Notes: a model not told the origin generated them from the sequence alone. 64,000 nucleotides of DNA from Nitrospira sp. (GCA_016788885.1 JAEURX010000052.1:1-64000); one strand, 5' to 3'. Positions 26,405-35,056 are shown, counted from the first letter of the stretch. Program-made: numbers and translations.

Positions 26405-27445
26405 TTAGACGATCTGCTTCCTCAGTCTACCCCAGTAGGCCGTACCAACGTATCCACAGCCTCCGGTGAACGTGGTCAGGGCCATCACTCGATAGACGAC
26501 CGAGCGTGGAGCCTTCACATTGACGGTGGGGTTGAGGAGATCGGGAGCCATCGCGACGCGTTTGAGTGTTTCCCCGGCCAGTAAGATGGGCCACATACAG
26601 GCCAACCGCTGCCGGATTTCGAGCCTCGGCAGTGCCATCGTATAGAGCCATCCCTGATCCAAATGTTCGACCGCCTGACGGATCATGCGCAGCAGAATCG
26701 GACGAAGAGTCGGCAGACTTTCCGGTTTCAGCAGATCCACCGGTTTGAGATCGACTTCATCCAGCCATTGCGTCGGCACATAACAGCGGCCATTGTGAAG
26801 GTCGCGAGCGAGGTCTTTGACGATGTTGGTCAACTGCAGCCCCTTGCCGAATCGCACGCCGATGGTAGACATCTGATCGACATCCCAATGGGCCATCGCC
26901 GGCCGATGCGCACAGACCATGCGAGTCCAAAATTCGCCGACACAGCCTGCGACAAAATAGGTGTAGCGATCCAACTCGTCCGGCCGCTCCAACGCCGTGA
27001 GCTCGTTCGCCGATGAGCCGGGGAATCTGGTCAGGTCCATCTCCATACCATTCGGCAGCACTTCCATCAGCCAGCGAATGCGCTCGCGATCTCCTTGATC
27101 GAACTGCCTGAACAGCGCCAAACACTCCGGCAAACGCTGGAGCAACACGCGTTCAGCCGAGTCGGTCTGGTGCGGCAGCAGGGCCGATTGAATCGCCTGC
27201 ACGGCTTGCGGCTGAACCTCATCGCCCCTGAACTGCGCGCGAAACATATTGAGATACTGCAGCCGCTGTTCCCGCCCGAGCAGATCAGTGTCGGCGATCG
27301 TATCGGCCGCGCGCGCGAACAAATAGGCCAACCCCATTTCATCGCGCACATCCGACGGAAGGACATTCAACGTCAGGTAAAATGAACGGGATACCTGCTT
27401 GAGAATGACGTGAAGAAGTTCGTGCTTGGAAGGCTGGGTACTCGT
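26405..27445 (-). CDS. squalene/phytoene synthase with an ACG start
   Basis: The enzyme joins two farnesyl or geranylgeranyl diphosphates. Motifs: ARAADTIADTD (first Asp-rich site) and NIVKDLARD (second). The frame has no ATG or GTG before the conserved region: the first usual start is TTG 27370, which would cut off the conserved LKQVSRSFYLTL that is encoded just upstream. Reading on upstream, residues STQPSKHELLHVI follow an ACG at 27445-27443, and the in-frame TAA of the cupredoxin gene is 12 nt further up. A start at ACG, with AGG seven bases before it, would give 346 residues. The alternative is a start-codon loss. HpnC/HpnD-type squalene synthesis for hopanoids is likely; carotenoid synthesis cannot be excluded. 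Confidence 0.85.
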   Translation of the reverse strand, partial: TSTQPSKHELLHVILKQVSRSFYLTLNVLPSDVRDEMGLAYLFARAADTIADTDLLGREQRLQYLNMFRAQFRGDEVQPQAVQAIQSALLPHQTDSAERVLLQRLPECLALFRQFDQGDRERIRWLMEVLPNGMEMDLTRFPGSSANELTALERPDELDRYTYFVAGCVGEFWTRMVCAHRPAMAHWDVDQMSTIGVRFGKGLQLTNIVKDLARDLHNGRCYVPTQWLDEVDLKPVDLLKPESLPTLRPILLRMIRQAVEHLDQGWLYTMALPRLEIRQRLACMWPILLAGETLKRVAMAPDLLNPTVNVKAPRSVVYRVMALTTFTGGCGYVGTAYWGRLRKQIV

Positions 27446-27457
27446 GGCTCGACCTGC

Positions 27458-27898
27458 TTATCTGACTTCGAGGGTGCCTTCCATGCCTTTCTCCCGATGA
27501 CTTGGAAGAAACAGCAGCTTCTTATCGCAATAGAAGGAGTAGCGGCCCGGCTTCGTCGGCGTAAATTGCACCGTCACCGTCTTACCGGCACTAACATCTC
27601 GTTCGATCGAGAGGCCAGCAGCCTCATCCCGCAACACAAAATTGTGCGGAGTGATGGACGTGATACTGGTCAAGAAGAGTTCGACGGGTTTCCCAACCTG
27701 AACGATGAGGTGATGCGGGGTATACGCGTAGCTGTCCAGGACCACAGTGGCCCGTTGCAGGCCGTCTACCAGATCAACAGGAACCTGTAGCGGCGGCACC
27801 GGCGTGGCCGGATCGGCGGCCGTGACCGGCGCCGTGCCCATCATCATCACCCCCAACACCAAGAGGCCTAGCGGCCGGGACGAGAGACCTATATGCAT
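27458..27898 (-). CDS. secreted cupredoxin-domain protein
   Basis: The 146-residue product has a signal peptide ending TAA near residue 28. The cupredoxin-like fold is shown by ATVVLDSYAYTPHHLIVQVGKPVEL, SITPHNFVL with a His, and PGRYSFYCDKKLLFLPSHREKGMEG with a Cys, His and Met: the order of a type 1 copper site. The ATG follows a promoter placing transcription one base away, with no ribosome site. It is the first gene of an operon with the squalene synthase. Copper binding is likely and electron transfer inferred. Confidence 0.85.
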   Translation of the reverse strand: MHIGLSSRPLGLLVLGVMMMGTAPVTAADPATPVPPLQVPVDLVDGLQRATVVLDSYAYTPHHLIVQVGKPVELFLTSITSITPHNFVLRDEAAGLSIERDVSAGKTVTVQFTPTKPGRYSFYCDKKLLFLPSHREKGMEGTLEVR

Positions 27899-27905
27899 GA
27901 CAAGG

Positions 27906-27935
27906 TTTCTAACAGAAGGCTTCGGAACCGGTCAA
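27906..27935 (-). promoter_or_regulatory. promoter giving a near-leaderless cupredoxin mRNA
   Basis: On the minus strand TTGACC, 18 bp, TAGAAA. The expected start of transcription is about 27899, one base before the ATG at 27898. No Shine-Dalgarno sequence is present. Confidence 0.45.
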
Positions 27936-28106
27936 CCGACCAGAAATCGACCGCCATCGGCCCTCTCTCCCTGCGGCACACCAGCACCGGCCGCCGAAAC
28001 CCGAGGGCGGACCGCCTTGACTGGCGTAAAACCTGGTATTATCTGTGAACACCAAGACAACAACAGTGGATCCGCCCCGGGGTGAACGAATTGGCGCGGT
28101 GTTCGG

Positions 28107-28172
28107 TATAATGACATCCAAGGTTCGCGACGCTTCGTAAGAGAAGAAGGAGGCGCGAACCTCCAACGGAGG
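28107..28172 (+). promoter_or_regulatory. htpX -10 element and structured leader
   Basis: A perfect TATAAT (28107-28112) has no good -35 partner. In the leader AGGTTCGCG (28121-28129) can pair with CGCGAACCT (28154-28162), nine pairs. CCTCC (28160-28164) can instead pair with GGAGG (28168-28172) over loop AAC, hiding the ribosome-binding site of the ATG at 28179. Because they share CCT, the two hairpins exclude each other, a layout suited to a thermosensor or switch. That is inference. Confidence 0.4.
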
Positions 28173-28178
28173 AGCGAT

Positions 28179-29096
28179 ATGAAGTCGTTGAAGGGTATCG
28201 GGTTGCTAATTCTCTCGAATATTCTGATTTACCTCACCCTGTCGATTACCGTCCGAGTGCTGGTGAACATGGTGTTGCCGGCATTCGGCATCGACGTCCG
28301 GGGGGTCTTCAGTCAGGAACTGCTGGTCTGGTCGCTGGTCATCGGCTTCGGCGGCGCGTTCATCAGCTTGATCTTTTCGAAACAGATGGCGCGAGCCATG
28401 CTGGATTGCACTCAGATCACGCAGCCCCGCACACAAGCGGAACAGGTCATTTACGGCTCCGTTCGAGAGATTGCGGACCGCCTTCAGATCACCATGCCGG
28501 AAGTCTGGGTGTACGATTCACCAGACCCCAACGCGTTTGCCACAGGGCCGAGCAAGAACAACGCGATGGTGGCGGTATCCACGGGGCTCCTGGCGAACCT
28601 GCGAGAAGACGAGGTGAAGTCCGTCCTCGCGCATGAAATGGGCCATGTGTTTAACGGCGATATGTTCTCCACGACGGTCTTGGCCGGGTTGATGAACACC
28701 TTCGTGCATTACATCAGCAACTTCGTCTACCAGATGGTTGCGCAACCACAAGGCAGCGATCGGGAGGAAGGCCAGAGCGGGAGCCCGATCCTGGGATTCG
28801 TCGTGTATCTCTTCTTGCAGGTCGTGCTGTCGATCCTCGCGATGCTGGTCGTCAGTTGGCATTCGCGGCGCCGGGAATATGCGGCAGATGCGTTTGCCGC
28901 GAAGGTGTATGGGAAAGACTCGATGATCAAGGCCCTGCAGGCGATCGACCGGTGGGTCAACCGCGCGCAGTTCGAATACTCGACGCAAGACGCGTTGGCC
29001 ACGATGAAGATCTCCGGCAACACATCCGGATTTATGCATTTGCTGGCGACCCATCCTCCGATCGAGGAGCGTGTGGCGGCGCTGGAACGTCTCTAA
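28179..29096 (+). CDS. htpX: protease HtpX homolog
   Basis: HtpX is a membrane zinc metalloprotease of envelope quality control. Membrane helices lie at about residues 7-33 and 38-62, and again after the protease site. The zinc motif LAHEMGH (HExxH) is near residue 146, and the third ligand Glu lies in REYAADAFAAKVYG. The length of 305 residues is normal. It has a structured leader (28107-28172) and lies 17 bp before the glutathione-peroxidase-like gene, so they probably share a transcript. Confidence 0.95.
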   Translation: MKSLKGIGLLILSNILIYLTLSITVRVLVNMVLPAFGIDVRGVFSQELLVWSLVIGFGGAFISLIFSKQMARAMLDCTQITQPRTQAEQVIYGSVREIADRLQITMPEVWVYDSPDPNAFATGPSKNNAMVAVSTGLLANLREDEVKSVLAHEMGHVFNGDMFSTTVLAGLMNTFVHYISNFVYQMVAQPQGSDREEGQSGSPILGFVVYLFLQVVLSILAMLVVSWHSRRREYAADAFAAKVYGKDSMIKALQAIDRWVNRAQFEYSTQDALATMKISGNTSGFMHLLATHPPIEERVAALERL

Positions 29097-29113
29097 CCGA
29101 AGGAGTCCATACA

Positions 29114-29737
29114 ATGCCGATCTATAGACCGACTTGTTCATGGAAGGTTCTGGTTCTTGGGCTCATCGTGGGTCTCGGGATTGGTGCCGTAGAAATGGGC
29201 CTGGGGTCGGTCGATGCGGCCCAACAAGGAGTCTCGCACATGGCAGCCAATACCTCGACCGTCTATGATTTCACGCTGAACGACATCGACGGCAAACCAG
29301 TCTCCCTGAGCCAATACAAGGGCAAGGTCATCATGCTGGTCAACACGGCCAGTTTCTGCGGCAATACCCCGCAGTATGCCGACCTGGAACAGATGTACGA
29401 GACTTACAAAGACAAGGGGTTTGAGATCCTGGCCTTCCCCGCCAACAATTTCGGCCAGCAGGAGCCGGGGAGCAACGAAGAGATCAAGGGGTTCTGCCTC
29501 ACCAAATATAGTGTCGGCTTTCCCCTCTTCAGCAAAATCAGCGTGAAGGGCGACGACAAACATCCACTCTACCGCTACCTCACGGAGCAGAGCCCGTTCC
29601 CCGGTGAGGTGGAATGGAACTTCCAGAAATACCTGGTCGATCGTTCGGGCCATGTCGTCGCCCGCTATAAACACGGCACGAAGCCGCTGGCTCAGGATAT
29701 CGTCAAGGACGTCGAACGGTTTCTCGCAAAAAGCTGA
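29114..29737 (+). CDS. secreted glutathione peroxidase-family protein
   Basis: The 207-residue protein has an N-terminal signal sequence or anchor (about residues 10-35). The family motifs are VNTASFCGNTPQY, with catalytic Cys82 in place of selenocysteine, FPANNFGQQEPG with Gln, and EWNFQKYLVDRSG with Trp. Cys-type homologues reduce peroxides mostly with thioredoxin-type donors. It should work in the periplasm or at the membrane. Start ATG 29114 follows AAGGAG; the frame is open upstream inside htpX. It is next to htpX, which suits a shared envelope-stress role. Confidence 0.92.
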   Translation: MPIYRPTCSWKVLVLGLIVGLGIGAVEMGLGSVDAAQQGVSHMAANTSTVYDFTLNDIDGKPVSLSQYKGKVIMLVNTASFCGNTPQYADLEQMYETYKDKGFEILAFPANNFGQQEPGSNEEIKGFCLTKYSVGFPLFSKISVKGDDKHPLYRYLTEQSPFPGEVEWNFQKYLVDRSGHVVARYKHGTKPLAQDIVKDVERFLAKS

Positions 29738-29743
29738 TCGGCT

Positions 29744-30019
29744 TCAGGCCTTCTTCTCAAAGCTGATGTGATCGCGATACTCTTGGATGGCCGCAGCCAA
29801 TGCGGCCTTCCCAAGAGGGATGTTGGCCTCCAGCGCATCCTCCACACCACGATCGTCGATCACCACGTGATAGCGGTCCTGGATATTGGTCCGCACCGCC
29901 GTGCCGTCCTTGAACGTCCGCGGCATATAGATTTCCGTCCAGACTTCCTTCTCGACCAAACAGACATCGCACAAACGCTCATACAAGAGCGCTAATTTCT
30001 CCGAATCGGTCTCCTTCAT
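29744..30019 (-). CDS. hypothetical small cytoplasmic protein
   Basis: The 91-residue product (ATG 30019) has no membrane helix. It has two Cys in LYERLCDVCLVEKE and a basic patch around RTFKDGTAVRTNIQDRYH. The ribosome site GGAGTGGAGG is well placed. It is convergent with the peroxidase gene with a gap of 6 bp. No family is recognised. Confidence 0.6.
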   Translation of the reverse strand: MKETDSEKLALLYERLCDVCLVEKEVWTEIYMPRTFKDGTAVRTNIQDRYHVVIDDRGVEDALEANIPLGKAALAAAIQEYRDHISFEKKA

Positions 30020-30103
30020 GCCTCCACTCCCTGACGTTAATCGACGCTGCGCACAGTGCGGCGCGCACGGTGGGTGCACGTTAGACTAAGCGAGGGGACA
30101 GTT

Positions 30104-30799
30104 TCAACGGGAGGAAGGCTCGGGCACGGCAGGTAGGACATCAGGTGCCGGCTGATCCGTGACAACGAACCGCATCGTGCCCACCTGGTTCACGGCATGA
30201 AAGGGCTGCTGTCCCAACGAGGTGATGTAGATCTTTACCAGATACGTACCGGTCGGCCAGTGCGACGCGGGCTTCTTCAACTCCAAGAACCCATACCGCT
30301 CGTGCCCCGGTACTTCCAAACTATCCTGGACGACAACGGCTTCCCCCGCCTTGCCGTCGACACCGACACGAAAGACCTGCGCAGCGAACTGAGCTGGATC
30401 TTCAAGCGGAGCGACTTCGAACACGATATAGACTGCGGACGCATCGGGCGTGAACACCGTCGTTCCAGGGGCAATGGGTTTCAGCCGTGGATCCTGGGTA
30501 AACCACCCCTTGCGGCCGAACGTGTCCCACTCCACCTCATAGCCTCTGGCCATCTTGATCCACGTGAACAAGGACTGGGGCACGCCCTTCTGTTGCACAT
30601 CCAGTGACGGCGTTTCGGTCGGCTCAAACTCGGTCGTGACCTGCTCCTTAGGGACCATCAAATCACGCCCCTCCGCGCCTCCTTGCAGCACGCCCAGAGT
30701 CGACGCCGCACACAAGATCACACCCAGTCGCCAGGAAAGGCGTGTCTCACCTTGGCGTGCACTCACCCCCGCCGCTCGTCGCACACCGATGGCATCCAT
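30104..30799 (-). CDS. secreted protein, unknown function
   Basis: The product (231 residues from ATG 30799) starts with a basic Tat-like or Sec-like signal region (hydrophobic core LGVILCAASTLGVLQGG). The mature protein is beta-rich (ASAVYIVFEVAPL, GTYLVKIYITSLG, GTMRFVVTD) with conserved-looking Trp and Gly. Predicted transcription begins exactly at the ATG (see promoter at 30806-30835), so it may be leaderless. It is divergent from the MFS gene. The family is not recognised. Confidence 0.65.
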   Translation of the reverse strand: MDAIGVRRAAGVSARQGETRLSWRLGVILCAASTLGVLQGGAEGRDLMVPKEQVTTEFEPTETPSLDVQQKGVPQSLFTWIKMARGYEVEWDTFGRKGWFTQDPRLKPIAPGTTVFTPDASAVYIVFEVAPLEDPAQFAAQVFRVGVDGKAGEAVVVQDSLEVPGHERYGFLELKKPASHWPTGTYLVKIYITSLGQQPFHAVNQVGTMRFVVTDQPAPDVLPAVPEPSSR

Positions 30800-30805
30800 G
30801 AAGTT

Positions 30806-30835
30806 ATGGTACCCACTGCGAGAAGGAAGGGTCAA
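30806..30835 (-). promoter_or_regulatory. promoter giving a leaderless mRNA
   Basis: On the minus strand TTGACC, 18 bp, TACCAT, then six bases before ATG 30799. With a normal discriminator length the first transcribed base is the A of the ATG. No Shine-Dalgarno sequence is present. Confidence 0.45.
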
Positions 30836-30881
30836 CCGGCCTGCAGAGATTTGATTGACACAGGGGCAAACCGGTGGGCTC

Positions 30882-30890
30882 TGGTATAAT
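30882..30890 (+). promoter_or_regulatory. extended -10 promoter of the MFS gene
   Basis: TGGTATAAT is a perfect extended -10 element, and transcription should start near 30897. A TTGACA at 30855-30860 is 24 bp away, too far for a standard -35. Confidence 0.5.
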
Positions 30891-30946
30891 CGCACTCGTC
30901 CCAGACACACGTGACTGCACTGGCACTCGTTGCCGCGCAAGACCTG

Positions 30947-32374
30947 ATGAATCACTCAACTGACGCTCAGCCTTCCCCCTCGTCGCCTCAGCAGATCCCC
31001 TGCGCAGACCAGCCTGAAACGTCGGCGCGCGAGGTCAACACGCAGCGCCAGCACTATGGTGTCCGTGATGCAGCCTGCCAAGCCGCAGCGCAAGGCGGCG
31101 GGGAAAACTACTTCTCGGCTTTCGCCTTGCTCCTGCACGCCTCTCCGTTCCAGATCGCGATCTTATCCGCTCTGCCCCAACTCGTCGGCGTGGTCGCGCA
31201 ACTCGCATCGGTGAAGTTGCTTCAGTATCTCCGCCTGCCCAGCCGCCTCCTCATTGCGGGAGGCCGGGCCCAGGCCTTTTGCTGGCTCCCGATTCTGTCG
31301 CTGCCGCTGATCGCCCCGGAACATGGCTCATGGCTGTTGATCGGGTTCGCGATGCTGTATTTCGGCTTCGGCCATGTGACCGCCCCGGTTTGGAATAGCC
31401 TGTTGGTCGATGTGGCGGAAGCCGACAGACGCGGCGCCTACTTTGCCCGGCGGGCACGGACGACAGCGCTCACCAGTTTCCTTGCCCTAGGACTGGCGGG
31501 AGCAATCCTGACACTTGGGCAACGATGGGACATGAGTTGGATCGGCTTTCTCATCATCTTTCTCGGCGCGGCGGCCGCGCGCATGGGAGCCACCACCTGC
31601 CAGACCCATGTATCGCGAATGATGCCGGTGCACCAACCCGGCGCGCCGCACGGGTTCCGGCATATTCTCGCCCATGCCGGCAGCGGCGATTTCCGTCGGT
31701 TCCTCACCTTCTCCGGTCTGATGCACTTTGCCGTGATGCTCTCGGGACCGTTCTTTGTGATCTATCTCTTGAGGGACCTCCACTGGTCGTACCTGCAATA
31801 CGCCGGCTGGATGGCCAGTAGCATCTCGGCCCAATTTCTCACGTTAGGGCCTTGGGGCCGGATCGGTGATCGATACGGCAACAAAGCCTTGCTGGCGTTG
31901 ACCGCCTCGGCAGTTCCCTTCCTGCCCATGGGTTACATGCTGAGCGAGCACTATGCCTTCCTGCTGATCGTGAACTTTTGCGGCGGGGTGATCTGGGCTG
32001 GACTGTCGCTGGGTTTGCAGAACTATGTGTTTGATTCACTGCAGCCGGAGGAGCGCACCAGGGGTGTGGCGCTGGCCAATGCCATGAATGCAGTCGGATG
32101 GGGGCTCGGCGCGCTGACCGGCAGCTGGGTGGCCACCCTGATGCCGGCGACCGTCTCGCTGGGCTCGTGGCACCTGACACCGGCGTCGAACCTGCCGTTT
32201 CTCTTCTGCCTCTCCGGGGGGCTGCGCTTGGTGATCGCCCTGAGCTTGCTGCGGACGTTCGCCGAGCCCCGACGCATTGCCTCCCCGCCAGAGGGTCATC
32301 CAGTCTGGGAACTCCCGTTCCTCAAACTCCTGATGACGAGACGGCCATGGAGAAGCCCACGCGTGGCGCCCTAG
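30947..32374 (+). CDS. MFS transporter
   Basis: The product (475 residues from ATG 30947) is an integral membrane transporter with about 12 hydrophobic segments and a polar N-terminal extension of about 45 residues. The order of helices with VVAQLASVKLLQYL, FAMLYFGFGHVTAPVWNSLLVDV and RGVALANAMNAVGWGLGALTGSW fits the major facilitator superfamily. The substrate is unknown. GTG 30911 is an alternative start, and no ribosome site decides. A perfect extended -10 lies at 30882-30890. Confidence 0.85.
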   Translation: MNHSTDAQPSPSSPQQIPCADQPETSAREVNTQRQHYGVRDAACQAAAQGGGENYFSAFALLLHASPFQIAILSALPQLVGVVAQLASVKLLQYLRLPSRLLIAGGRAQAFCWLPILSLPLIAPEHGSWLLIGFAMLYFGFGHVTAPVWNSLLVDVAEADRRGAYFARRARTTALTSFLALGLAGAILTLGQRWDMSWIGFLIIFLGAAAARMGATTCQTHVSRMMPVHQPGAPHGFRHILAHAGSGDFRRFLTFSGLMHFAVMLSGPFFVIYLLRDLHWSYLQYAGWMASSISAQFLTLGPWGRIGDRYGNKALLALTASAVPFLPMGYMLSEHYAFLLIVNFCGGVIWAGLSLGLQNYVFDSLQPEERTRGVALANAMNAVGWGLGALTGSWVATLMPATVSLGSWHLTPASNLPFLFCLSGGLRLVIALSLLRTFAEPRRIASPPEGHPVWELPFLKLLMTRRPWRSPRVAP

Positions 32375-32392
32375 AGCGTGCGCATCCCTGGG

Positions 32393-32605
32393 CTACATCC
32401 CCGACGGTCTGCGCTCCACCTCTTCCTGTTTCAAGCGGTCGAATGCGCGATCGGCACTTCCTTTGACTTGCTCGGAGGATGGTTGGGCCATCGGCTTGGG
32501 TTTTTCGCTCGCACATCCGGCGACAAGCACCACCGCGATGCCAACCGCTCCGATCATGCCGAGGCCACGAAACCACGCACACCGCTTGCTGCAGTTCTGA
32601 TTCAT
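32393..32605 (-). CDS. small lipoprotein
   Basis: This 70-residue product has a signal peptide with lipobox LVAGC (about Cys31), then a charged helical tail (SEQVKGSADRAFDRLKQEEVERR). The GGGGGG before ATG 32605 can act as ribosome site. It ends just after the MFS gene (convergent). It has its own promoter at 32656-32684. No family is recognised. Confidence 0.7.
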   Translation of the reverse strand: MNQNCSKRCAWFRGLGMIGAVGIAVVLVAGCASEKPKPMAQPSSEQVKGSADRAFDRLKQEEVERRPSGM

Positions 32606-32655
32606 TCCGCCCCCCTTTCCCTACAGGACAACCGTGACTTCACCACCGACGATGC

Positions 32656-32684
32656 ATTATGGGATAGTCCCCTCTCACGCTCAA
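32656..32684 (-). promoter_or_regulatory. promoter of the small lipoprotein
   Basis: On the minus strand TTGAGC, 17 bp, CATAAT. The start of transcription would lie near 32649, about 44 nt before the ATG. Confidence 0.45.
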
Positions 32685-32711
32685 TATGAAAACGAAACCG
32701 GGTTCACCACG

Positions 32712-32740
32712 TTGACTGCCTTTTCTAAAGGCGCTATCCT
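32712..32740 (+). promoter_or_regulatory. promoter with a palindrome in its spacer
   Basis: TTGACT (32712-32717), 17 bp, TATCCT (32735-32740). The spacer contains the perfect inverted repeat GCCTTT-TCT-AAAGGC (32718-32732), a possible repressor or activator site. It serves the YqeY-like gene at 32777. Confidence 0.55.
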
Positions 32741-32776
32741 CCGCGACGACTGGTGCCCCAATCTGAGAGGAATCCG

Positions 32777-33226
32777 ATGTCACTACATGACCGTCTCACC
32801 GAAGATCTCAAATCGGCGATGAAGTCGCGGGATCAGCTACGCATCGACGTGATCCGCATGATCAAAGCCGCCGTGCAATACAAAGAAGTGGAACTGAAAC
32901 AAGATCTCGACGACGCCGGGATGAGCCGAATCATGACGACGCTCATCAAGCAGCGCAAGGAAGCCGCCGAGCAGTTCGAAAAGGGCAACCGTCAAGACCT
33001 CGCCTCCAAGGAGCGGCAGGAAATCACCATTATCGAGGGCTATCTCCCGGCTGCCCTCTCCGTTGACGAACTCTCACAACTCGTCAAGGCGGTGGTGACG
33101 GAGTCCGGGGCCTCGTCCCTCAAGGACATGGGCCAGGTGATGAAAACGGTCATGGCTCGCCTCGCCGGCCAGTCCGTCGACGGCAAAGTCGTCAGCGACC
33201 TGGTCAAAGCCGCCCTTCAACGGTAA
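32777..33226 (+). CDS. GatB/YqeY domain protein
   Basis: The 149-residue product matches the YqeY family: helical N-half with EDLKSAMKSRDQLRIDVIRMIKAA, SRIMTTLIKQRKEAAEQFEKGNR, then IIEGYLPAALSVDEL and SLKDMGQVMKTVMARL, related to the tail domain of GatB that binds tRNA. The function in bacteria is unclear. Ribosome site GAGAGGAAT before ATG 32777. Its promoter holds a palindrome that suggests regulation. Confidence 0.92.
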   Translation: MSLHDRLTEDLKSAMKSRDQLRIDVIRMIKAAVQYKEVELKQDLDDAGMSRIMTTLIKQRKEAAEQFEKGNRQDLASKERQEITIIEGYLPAALSVDELSQLVKAVVTESGASSLKDMGQVMKTVMARLAGQSVDGKVVSDLVKAALQR

Positions 33227-33366
33227 GCCGGCCACCGGCGGTGCTTAACCTCCGGGCGCTTTCGGCCGATACTGAATCTGGCCCGGGCAGCGGCTCGCCT
33301 CTCTATACCGGCGTTCGCTCCGCTTCGGGACGCAGCCATTGCCACCTCGGCCGGATGAGGCACTCC

Positions 33367-34008
33367 ATGAATATCCTGATCGTCGATGACTCCCCTGACC
33401 AGCAACTCCTACTGAAAACGATCCTCTCCAAGGCCGGTCACCAGGACCTGCTCATCGCCGATTCCGCAACCGCAGCCTACGCTCAACTCGGAATCGATCA
33501 GCCCCAAAGCAACCCCCATGCCGTCGATTTGATTTTGATGGATTTTCTGATGCCGGGCATCGACGGCGTGGTCGCCACCCGACACATCAAGAACCTAGAC
33601 GCCTTACGCGACATTCCCATCATCGTCGTCACGGCGAAGACCGCGCTGGGCGACCTTCAAGCGGCATTTTCCGCCGGCGCCATGGACTTCATCACCAAGC
33701 CAGTCACCAGCACGGAATTACTCGCCCGGGTGAACTCCGCCCTGATGCTGAAACAGGAGATGGATTGCCGCAAGGCCCGCGAGGTGGAACTCCGCCGAAG
33801 CAATGACGAACTGCAACGCGCCTTGCGGGAAGTGAAAGTCCTGAAGGGCTTGGTGCCCATCTGTGCCTCCTGCAAAAAAATCCGCAACGACCAAGGCTTC
33901 TGGCAACAATTGGAAGAATACATCCAACAGCACTCCGAAGCGGAATTCAGCCACGGCCTCTGCACCCCCTGCATCAAAAAGCATTACCCTGGTGTTTACC
34001 CAGACTAG
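33367..34008 (+). CDS. response regulator with a C-terminal Cys-rich domain
   Basis: The 213-residue protein has a receiver domain (1-~125; acidic DDS, phosphoacceptor Asp in LILMDFLMPGIDG, Lys in ITKPV), a coiled coil (~135-165) and a C-terminal domain with VPICASCKKIRNDQGFW and GLCTPCIKKHYP, two CxxC pairs that may bind metal. This tail is common behind PAS and receiver domains; its role is unknown. It heads the signalling block 33.4-39.4 kb. Start ATG 33367 gives the receiver N-terminus directly; the upstream extension is not supported. Confidence 0.9.
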   Translation: MNILIVDDSPDQQLLLKTILSKAGHQDLLIADSATAAYAQLGIDQPQSNPHAVDLILMDFLMPGIDGVVATRHIKNLDALRDIPIIVVTAKTALGDLQAAFSAGAMDFITKPVTSTELLARVNSALMLKQEMDCRKAREVELRRSNDELQRALREVKVLKGLVPICASCKKIRNDQGFWQQLEEYIQQHSEAEFSHGLCTPCIKKHYPGVYPD

Positions 34009-34045
34009 CTGCTAGCATCGACCTACGACACTCTTTCAGGGAGAC

Positions 34046-35056
34046 ATGATCATGGGTATCCTGATCGTCGATGATTCGACAGACGATCGTCTGTTGATCC
34101 AATCCATCCTCGCCAACGCCGGGTACGAAGAAACGTTTGTGGCGGAATCCGCCGCTGCCGCATTTCGTTTGCTGGGCCTCGACGGCATGCGTCAGATGAC
34201 CGGCCGGGTGGATTTGATCCTGATGGATATCGTCATGCCGTCCACCAACGGGATCGAGGCCTGTCGGCAGATCAAGGCCGTCGAACGGTACCGGGACATC
34301 CCGATCATCATGGTCACCGTCAAAACCGATCCGGTTGATCTGCAACTAGCCTTTGCCGCCGGCGCCATCGATTATGTCGCCAAGCCCATCAGCAAGATCG
34401 AATTGTTGACTCGCGTCCGTTGCGTGCTCCGACTCGTCCACGAAATCGAACGACGTCGCGCGCGCGAGCAGGAACTGCTGGAGGTCATGCGCCAATTGCA
34501 GGAAGCCAACCAGATGCTGTTGCGTCTCTCCTGTCTCGACGGCCTGACCGGCATCACCAACCGACGGCAATTCGACGACTTTCTCGACCAAGAATGGCGG
34601 CGCGCCGCGCGTGAATCCACCCCGCTCTCCCTCATTATGTTGGATATCGATTATTTCAAGACCTACAACGACAGCCATGGGCATCAGGCCGGTGATGAAT
34701 GCCTCCGCCAGGTCGCGCAGCTGATTTCCAGCCACGTCAATCGTCCGGGCGACTTGGTCGCACGGTACGGCGGCGACGAGTTCGTCATCGTGCTGCCCGG
34801 TACGACCGTGGATGGCGCCGCACAGGTCGCCGATACCCTCAGACGGAAAGTCTGTGAGGCCGAGATGAAACACCCGAACGGGGACCCGGTGACGATCAGC
34901 CTGGGCTTCGCCAGCACGGTACCCAGCCGCGTCGCCGCCCCGACGGACCTTATTCGAGCAGCCGACCAGGCCCTCTATCAAGCGAAACAGGATGGGCGCA
35001 ACCGAGCCAAACAAGCCGGAGTGCTGACCCTCGTGCATCACACCCATAAAGATTGA
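34046..35056 (+). CDS. response regulator diguanylate cyclase
   Basis: The 336-residue protein has a receiver domain (~4-125; [13 protein letters not shown] and AKPI) and a GGDEF domain (~165-325) with the active motif RYGGDEF. An RxxD inhibitory site (RPGD) lies at the usual distance before it. It should make c-di-GMP from GTP when phosphorylated, with product inhibition. GGGAG precedes ATG 34046 and ATG 34052. It lies between the Cys-rich receiver and the hybrid kinase genes, all on the plus strand, so a joint pathway is likely. Confidence 0.95.
   Translation: MIMGILIVDDSTDDRLLIQSILANAGYEETFVAESAAAAFRLLGLDGMRQMTGRVDLILMDIVMPSTNGIEACRQIKAVERYRDIPIIMVTVKTDPVDLQLAFAAGAIDYVAKPISKIELLTRVRCVLRLVHEIERRRAREQELLEVMRQLQEANQMLLRLSCLDGLTGITNRRQFDDFLDQEWRRAARESTPLSLIMLDIDYFKTYNDSHGHQAGDECLRQVAQLISSHVNRPGDLVARYGGDEFVIVLPGTTVDGAAQVADTLRRKVCEAEMKHPNGDPVTISLGFASTVPSRVAAPTDLIRAADQALYQAKQDGRNRAKQAGVLTLVHHTHKD

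Noticed and set aside
26405-27445. Frameshift in the squalene synthase N-terminus
   Set aside because: The conserved upstream residues are in the same frame, so only the start codon is unusual.
28017-28042. TTGACT ... TATTAT upstream of htpX
   Set aside because: The spacer is only 14 bp. The perfect TATAAT at 28107 is closer to the gene.
29114-29737. Selenocysteine in the glutathione peroxidase
   Set aside because: The active-site codon is TGC for Cys82, not TGA.
30855-30890. TTGACA and TATAAT before the MFS gene as a standard pair
   Set aside because: The spacing of 24 bp is too long. The extended -10 alone is reported.
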